From Collimonas humicola (GTDB lineage Bacteria; Pseudomonadota; Gammaproteobacteria; Burkholderiales; Burkholderiaceae_D), in the NCBI RefSeq assembly GCF_018304945.1, contig NZ_JAGQEE010000001.1:372001-436000 (forward strand): a DNA stretch of 64,000 nucleotides, in the 5' to 3' direction. Numbering within the stretch: the stretch's first letter is position 1; each line of letters starts with the position of its first letter. A program made the translations under genes and the position numbers. Shown here one piece after another: positions 59,639 to 64,000 of the stretch. The notes beneath the pieces were generated by a model. That model did not search any database. It was not told the DNA's origin and saw only the letters and a list, made by a program, of their open reading frames with translations.

Positions 59639-59842
59639 ATGGCAACTGGTATCGTAAAGTGGTTCAATGATTCGAAGGGTTTTGGTTTTATTACTCCTGA
59701 CGAAGGTGGTGAAGATCTGTTCGCGCACTTCTCCGCAATCAATTCTTCCGGCTTCAAGTCGCTGCAAGAGAACCAACGTGTTTCTTTCGAAGTTACTGCT
59801 GGCCCAAAGGGTAAGCAAGCTTCGAACATTCAAGCTATCTAA
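59639..59842 (+). CDS. Cold-shock protein, CspA family
   Basis: 67 residues: [20 protein letters not shown] and [10 protein letters not shown] contain the RNP1 (KGFGFI) and RNP2 (LFAHF) motifs. Single OB-fold RNA chaperone that prevents mRNA secondary structure at low temperature or in stationary phase. Followed by a strong terminator, so it is a single-gene transcript. Confidence 0.97.
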   Translation: MATGIVKWFNDSKGFGFITPDEGGEDLFAHFSAINSSGFKSLQENQRVSFEVTAGPKGKQASNIQAI

Positions 59843-59870
59843 TTTAATTAGTCGCTGAATCAGCATCGCA

Positions 59871-59899
59871 AAAATCCCCGGCTCGCCGGGGATTTTTTT
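59871..59899 (+). terminator. Intrinsic terminator after the cold-shock gene
   Basis: CCCCGGC/GCCGGGG with a small loop, A-run before and a seven-T run after: an ideal intrinsic terminator. Confidence 0.92.
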
Positions 59900-60152
59900 C
59901 GTCTGCAGCAAATGCAGGCGGCGCGCCGTAATGCGGGTAGATGCGCCGCGCGACATACTCTATATATTTGCCATAAGAACGTAAAGGAAGGCTGCTGTCA
60001 GGAAGCTGTAAGGGTGGCCTGAAATGCTGGAGAAGTCTGCTGTATACAGATAACTTTTTTTTACAGTAAGCTGGGTGGGGTTTTACGTTAATCGAGTACT
60101 TCGGTATTTGTGCATGCCGATACTTGTCTTATAAAAATACAGAGGAGAATGC

Positions 60153-61310
60153 ATGAACACCATAAGCAAAGCGTGTGTGGCGGCAGCGCTGATTAGCTGG
60201 TCGCTGGCTGGCGTGGCGGCGGAACCGATCAAGATCGGCGTGAGCGGTCCTTTCACCGGCGGTTCCGCGCCGATGGGTGTTTCCATGCGCGACGGCGTCA
60301 AGCTGGCGGTAGCCGACATCAATGCCCACGGCGGCGTGCTGGGCCGGCAGCTGCAACTGGTCGAGCGCGACGACGAAGCGAAGAATGAACGCGGCGTGCA
60401 GGTTGCACAAGAGCTGATCAACAAGGAAAAAGTGGTCGGCACGGTCGGCTTCATCAATACCGGCGTCGCCCTGGCGTCGCAGCGCTTCTACCAGGAAGCC
60501 AAGATCCCGGTCATCAACAACGTCGCTACCGGCAGCATCATCACCAAGCAGTTCGTGGCGCCGGCCCAGAAAGATAATTACGTCTTCCGCACCTCGGCCA
60601 ACGACACCATCCAATCGGCGATGATTGTCGACGAAGCGGTAGTGCGGCAGAAGCATAGCAAGGTAGCGATCCTGGCTGACTCCACCAACTACGGCCAGCT
60701 CGGCCGCGAGGACCTGGAACGCGCCCTGGCCGCCAAAGGCATCAAGCCGGTGGCCGTTGAAAAATACAACCTGAAAGACGTCGACATGACGGCGCAGCTG
60801 CTGAAGGCCAAGCAGGGCGGCGCGGAAGTGGTGCTGACTTACGGCATCGGCCCCGAATTGGCGCAGATCGCCAACGGCATGGAAAAACTCAACTGGAAAG
60901 TGCCTCTCATCGGCAGCTGGACTTTGTCGATGGGGAATTTCATCGATAACGCCGGCAAGAACGGCGACGGCGCGCGCATGCCGCAAACCTTCATCCAGGA
61001 TGGCAACACGGCCAAGCGCAAGGCCTTCATCGAAGCCTATCAGAAAGCCTACAAGATCGACCGCATGCCGTCTCCCGTGTCAGCTGCGCAAGGCTATGAT
61101 TCGCTCTATCTGCTGGCTGCGGCAATCAAGCAGGCCGGCAGCACCGACGGCGTCAAAGTGCGCGAGGCCCTGGAAAACCTGAACGGCACCGTGGACGGCG
61201 TGGTCACCAGCTACACCAAGCCATATAGCCATGACGACCACGAAGCGATCAAGCCGGCCATGGTGGTGATCGGCGAGGTCAAGAATGGCCGGGTGGTATT
61301 AGCCAAGTAA
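60153..61310 (+). CDS. livK: Branched-chain amino acid ABC transporter binding protein
   Basis: 385 residues with a signal peptide (residues 1-23, ending GVAAE). GVSGPFTGGSAPMGVSMRDGVKLAVADINAHGGVLGRQLQLVERDD is the conserved start of Leu/Ile/Val-binding proteins, followed by TVGFINTGVALASQRFYQEAKIPVI. It captures amino acids or amides in the periplasm for LivH/LivM. First gene in the operon; a stable hairpin follows its stop. Confidence 0.93.
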   Translation: MNTISKACVAAALISWSLAGVAAEPIKIGVSGPFTGGSAPMGVSMRDGVKLAVADINAHGGVLGRQLQLVERDDEAKNERGVQVAQELINKEKVVGTVGFINTGVALASQRFYQEAKIPVINNVATGSIITKQFVAPAQKDNYVFRTSANDTIQSAMIVDEAVVRQKHSKVAILADSTNYGQLGREDLERALAAKGIKPVAVEKYNLKDVDMTAQLLKAKQGGAEVVLTYGIGPELAQIANGMEKLNWKVPLIGSWTLSMGNFIDNAGKNGDGARMPQTFIQDGNTAKRKAFIEAYQKAYKIDRMPSPVSAAQGYDSLYLLAAAIKQAGSTDGVKVREALENLNGTVDGVVTSYTKPYSHDDHEAIKPAMVVIGEVKNGRVVLAK

Positions 61311-61315
61311 TAGGA

Positions 61316-61340
61316 GGCGGGCGCTGGTTACGCGCCCGCC
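61316..61340 (+). terminator. Hairpin after livK
   Basis: GGCGGGCGC/GCGCCCGCC, 9-bp stem with a 7-nt loop, no T-run. It probably stabilises livK mRNA or partly attenuates livH, giving more binding protein than permease. Confidence 0.7.
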
Positions 61341-61459
61341 AAACATCCGTTTAAGCGACATCGGTCCAGCCTGCGCAGGTATACAGGCTGGATTTGTTTC
61401 GTCAGACGGCAGCGCCGTTTTGCCATATCGTGGCTATTGCAGTCTCTTGGACCCATATC

Positions 61460-62350
61460 ATGGAAATTCTGCTGCAACTCGTCTTCAGCGGCATCGCGCT
61501 AGGCATGATCTACGCGGTGATCGCTTTTGGTTATCAACTCACGTTCGCCACTTCCGGCACCCTTAATTTCGGCCAGGGCGAAGCCTTGATGCTGGGCGCG
61601 CTGGTCGGCCTCAGCCTGGTCGGCAACATCCACGGCGGCCCGTACCTGAACTACTGGCTGATGATTCCGGTGGTGATCGTGTTCGGTGCGCTGCAGGGCA
61701 TGGTGGTGGAATGGATAGGGGTGCGGCCGGCGCTCAAGATCAAGTCCGAATTCGGCTGGATCATGTCGACCATCGCGCTGGCGATCATCTTCAAGAATGT
61801 CGCGGAGAACATCTGGGGCAAGGACGACCTGACCTTTCCTACGCCGCTGTCGGCGACGCCGTTCCAGGTGCTGGGCGCCAATGTGCAGCCGATGCAGATC
61901 GTGGTGGTGCTGGGCGCGCTGGCGATGATGCTGGCGGTGGAAATGTTCAATCGCAAATCGATTTACGGCAAGGCGGTGGTGGCCACCTCGAACGACCGCG
62001 ATGCGGCTGGCCTGATGGGCATCAACACCAGCATGGTGATCACCTTTTCCTATGCGCTGTCGTCGGCCACGGCGGCTTTTGCCGGCGTGCTGGTGGCGCC
62101 GCTGACGCTGACCGGGGCAACCATGGGCACCTCGCTCGGCCTCAAGGCGTTCGCTGTGGCGATCATCGGCGGCCTCACATCCGGCATGGGGGCGATTGTC
62201 GGCGGCCTGATCCTGGGCGTTGCCGAGACCCTGACCGGATTCTATATTTCGACCGGCTACAAGGAAGTGCCTGGCCTGGTGCTGCTGTTGCTGGTGCTGG
62301 CGATCAAGCCGGCCGGACTGTTCGGCAAGACTGCCATCAAGAAGGTGTGA
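61460..62350 (+). CDS. livH: Branched-chain amino acid permease LivH
   Basis: 296 residues from ATG 61,460. About eight membrane helices; the start MEILLQLVFSGIALGMIYAVIAFGYQL and the conserved TLNFGQGEALMLGALVGL, later EYGKAV-like YGKAVVATSNDRDAAGLMGI, match LivH. Pairs with LivM in the membrane. Ends 2 nt before the next start. Confidence 0.95.
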   Translation: MEILLQLVFSGIALGMIYAVIAFGYQLTFATSGTLNFGQGEALMLGALVGLSLVGNIHGGPYLNYWLMIPVVIVFGALQGMVVEWIGVRPALKIKSEFGWIMSTIALAIIFKNVAENIWGKDDLTFPTPLSATPFQVLGANVQPMQIVVVLGALAMMLAVEMFNRKSIYGKAVVATSNDRDAAGLMGINTSMVITFSYALSSATAAFAGVLVAPLTLTGATMGTSLGLKAFAVAIIGGLTSGMGAIVGGLILGVAETLTGFYISTGYKEVPGLVLLLLVLAIKPAGLFGKTAIKKV

Positions 62351-62352
62351 AG

Positions 62353-64000
62353 ATGAGTAAAAAGTTATTCGCACTGTCGATCGCGGGCATCTTGCTGCTG
62401 CTGGCGTTTCCGCAAGTTATCCCGAATCCGTATTACATCCACCTGGCGGAAACCATCCTGATCTACGCCATCCTGCTGTTCGGGCTGGATATCGTGGTCG
62501 GCTATACCGGCCAGGTGTCGCTGGGCCATGCCGGCCTGTTCGGCATCGGTTCCTATACCACCGGCGTGCTGGTGTTCAAGCTGGGCTGGCCGTTCCTGAT
62601 CGCCGCCCCGGCCAGCCTGGCCGTGACCGCCTTGTTCGGCGCCATCCTGGCCTTGCCTGCGCTGCGCGTAACGGGGCCTTACCTGGCCATGGTGACGCTG
62701 GCGTTCGGCACCATCATCCAGATCCTGATCAATGAAATGAGTTTCCTGACAGAGGGGCCGATGGGGATCAAGCTGACCAAGCCTGAGTTCTTCGGCCACC
62801 GCCTCAGCGAAGTCGGTTACTTCTACCTGGTGGCGGTCCTGATGGTGCTGTCGCTGATCGTGATCCACCGTATCGTCAAATCGTATCTCGGGCGCGCCTT
62901 CCAGGCGCTGCGCGACAGCCCGATTGCTTCGGACTGCATGGGGGTCTCGGTGTACCGCTACAAAGTGATCGCGTTCGTGATCAGCGCCGCGCTGGCCGGC
63001 CTGGCTGGCAGCCTGTATGCCTATTCGGAAGAATATATCTCCCCGAACACCTACAACTTCGAGCTGACCATCCTGTTCCTGCTGGCGGTGATCATGGGCG
63101 GCCGCAAGAGCCGCATCGGTTCGCTGCTGGGTGCGCTGATCGTGGTCATGCTGCCGAGCCTGCTGGCCGATATCGAACTGTTCCGCCAGATCGCTACGGC
63201 GGCGGCCGTGATCGGCGTGCTGGCAAGCGCCTTCCTGCTGTGGAAAAAGCGCAAGACCTTGCGCGAACTGGCGGTGCCCCTGGCCGCGACTGTCGGCATG
63301 GCGTTATTTTCCTATCGACTGGAAAACATCACCGATTGGCGCTTGACGATCTTCGGCGTAATGACGCTGTTCGTTGTGTATTACCTGCAGGACGGGATTG
63401 TCGGCTTTGCCCGCAATCTCCTTGGGTACAAAGCGACGGCAAACGACCATCCGGCCAGCGTTGCCGCCCAGCCTGGACAGGCTTGGGGGCCAATGGTCGG
63501 CGGCAGCGCTGTCGGCAGCACGCTGCTTAGCGGCCGGAAAATCCTGATGCAGTTCGGCGGCCTCAAGGCCTTGAATGAAGTCAACCTGGATATCGTCAAA
63601 GGCAGTGTGCATGGCCTGATCGGGCCGAACGGTTCCGGCAAGAGCACCATGATGAACGTCCTCACCGGCATCTACAAGCCGACTGCAGGCATGGTCGAGT
63701 TCAACGGCAAGACGATTTCAGGTACCACGCCGGCGGCGATTGCCCTGGGCGGCGTCGCCCGCACTTTCCAGAATGTGCAGCTGTTCGGCGAAATGAGCGC
63801 CACCGAAAATGTCCTGGTCGGCCTGCATCACACCTTCCGCAGCAATGTGCTGGACGTGATCTTCCACACGCCGCGCTACCGGCGCGAAGAGCTGCAGGCG
63901 CGGCAGCGCGCCGCCAGCATCCTGGAATTCGTCGGCCTCGGTGAACTGGCCGGCGAAGAGGCGCGCAACCTGCCTTACGGCAAGCAGCGCCTGCTGGAAA
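62353..64000 (+). CDS. livM/livG: LivM permease fused to LivG ATPase (partial)
   Basis: At least 549 codons, open to the right edge, starting at ATG 62,353. Residues 1-300 are LivM-like membrane helices (IVVGYTGQVSLGHAGLFGIGSYT). After a short linker the ATPase begins: Walker A GLIGPNGSGKSTMMNVLTGIYKPTAG (about 428) and the Q-loop ARTFQNVQLFGEMSATENV, then the LPYGKQRLLE signature near the edge. The fusion makes one polypeptide of permease and nucleotide-binding domain. A separate livF is expected beyond the window. Confidence 0.93.
   Translation, partial: MSKKLFALSIAGILLLLAFPQVIPNPYYIHLAETILIYAILLFGLDIVVGYTGQVSLGHAGLFGIGSYTTGVLVFKLGWPFLIAAPASLAVTALFGAILALPALRVTGPYLAMVTLAFGTIIQILINEMSFLTEGPMGIKLTKPEFFGHRLSEVGYFYLVAVLMVLSLIVIHRIVKSYLGRAFQALRDSPIASDCMGVSVYRYKVIAFVISAALAGLAGSLYAYSEEYISPNTYNFELTILFLLAVIMGGRKSRIGSLLGALIVVMLPSLLADIELFRQIATAAAVIGVLASAFLLWKKRKTLRELAVPLAATVGMALFSYRLENITDWRLTIFGVMTLFVVYYLQDGIVGFARNLLGYKATANDHPASVAAQPGQAWGPMVGGSAVGSTLLSGRKILMQFGGLKALNEVNLDIVKGSVHGLIGPNGSGKSTMMNVLTGIYKPTAGMVEFNGKTISGTTPAAIALGGVARTFQNVQLFGEMSATENVLVGLHHTFRSNVLDVIFHTPRYRREELQARQRAASILEFVGLGELAGEEARNLPYGKQRLLE

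Noticed and set aside
1-64000. CRISPR array or insertion sequence
   Set aside because: No regularly spaced repeats of 23-40 bp and no transposase gene were seen.

Overview
The window holds the right-hand 50 kb of an integrated siphovirus-type prophage (1 to about 50,245) followed by about 13.7 kb of host chromosome. Host protein sequences (an FtrABCD-type iron importer behind a Fur-box-like site, a CspA-family protein, a Liv transporter) and the GC-rich codon usage suggest a betaproteobacterium of the Oxalobacteraceae, such as Collimonas or Herbaspirillum. That placement is inference; no rRNA gene is present. The junction is a tRNA-Arg(ACG) gene at 50,246-50,322, with a tyrosine integrase next to its 3' end. 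The other prophage end lies left of the window.

The late operon reads leftward from about 24.2 kb to 1: a small basic protein, terminase small and large subunits, DUF4055 portal, head morphogenesis protein, scaffold, P22-like coat, connectors, tail tube, the G/GT chaperone pair with a predicted -1 frameshift, tape measure, lambda-type tail tip genes M-L-K-I-J, then fibre genes. No complete lysis cassette is seen; it probably lies to the left.

Between late and early genes (24.3-29.3 kb) is a cargo region: an HNH-like gene, a PAAR / amidase / membrane-protein cassette that looks like a type VI secretion effector-immunity set, and a leftward group with a DUF551-type protein and a PAPS-reductase-like PP-loop enzyme. 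Rightward early genes (30.1-37.7 kb) include a MoxR AAA+ ATPase with a VWA partner, two genes with matching 5' RNA leaders, and a DNA methyltransferase. A regulatory block at 38.7-40.9 kb holds a LuxR-type regulator, an Arc-like repressor, an Xre repressor and a small early protein. Replication, recombination and accessory genes follow (40.9-48.8 kb), then an excisionase-like gene and the integrase.

The most striking unexplained feature is a palindrome, CTACC-N5(A/T-rich)-GGTAG, repeated about 15 times (six perfect copies) across the prophage and not seen in the host DNA. Copies lie in intergenic regions, next to or inside promoter-like sequences, and within the portal, terminase and MoxR genes. 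This looks like a genome-wide operator system comparable in layout to mycobacteriophage L5 stoperators.

The host segment carries ftrABCD, a YfeH-like Na+/bile-acid family transporter, a Tas-like aldo/keto reductase, an MFS exporter, a peptide-type ABC binding protein, a cold-shock gene and the start of a Liv operon whose permease and ATPase are fused.
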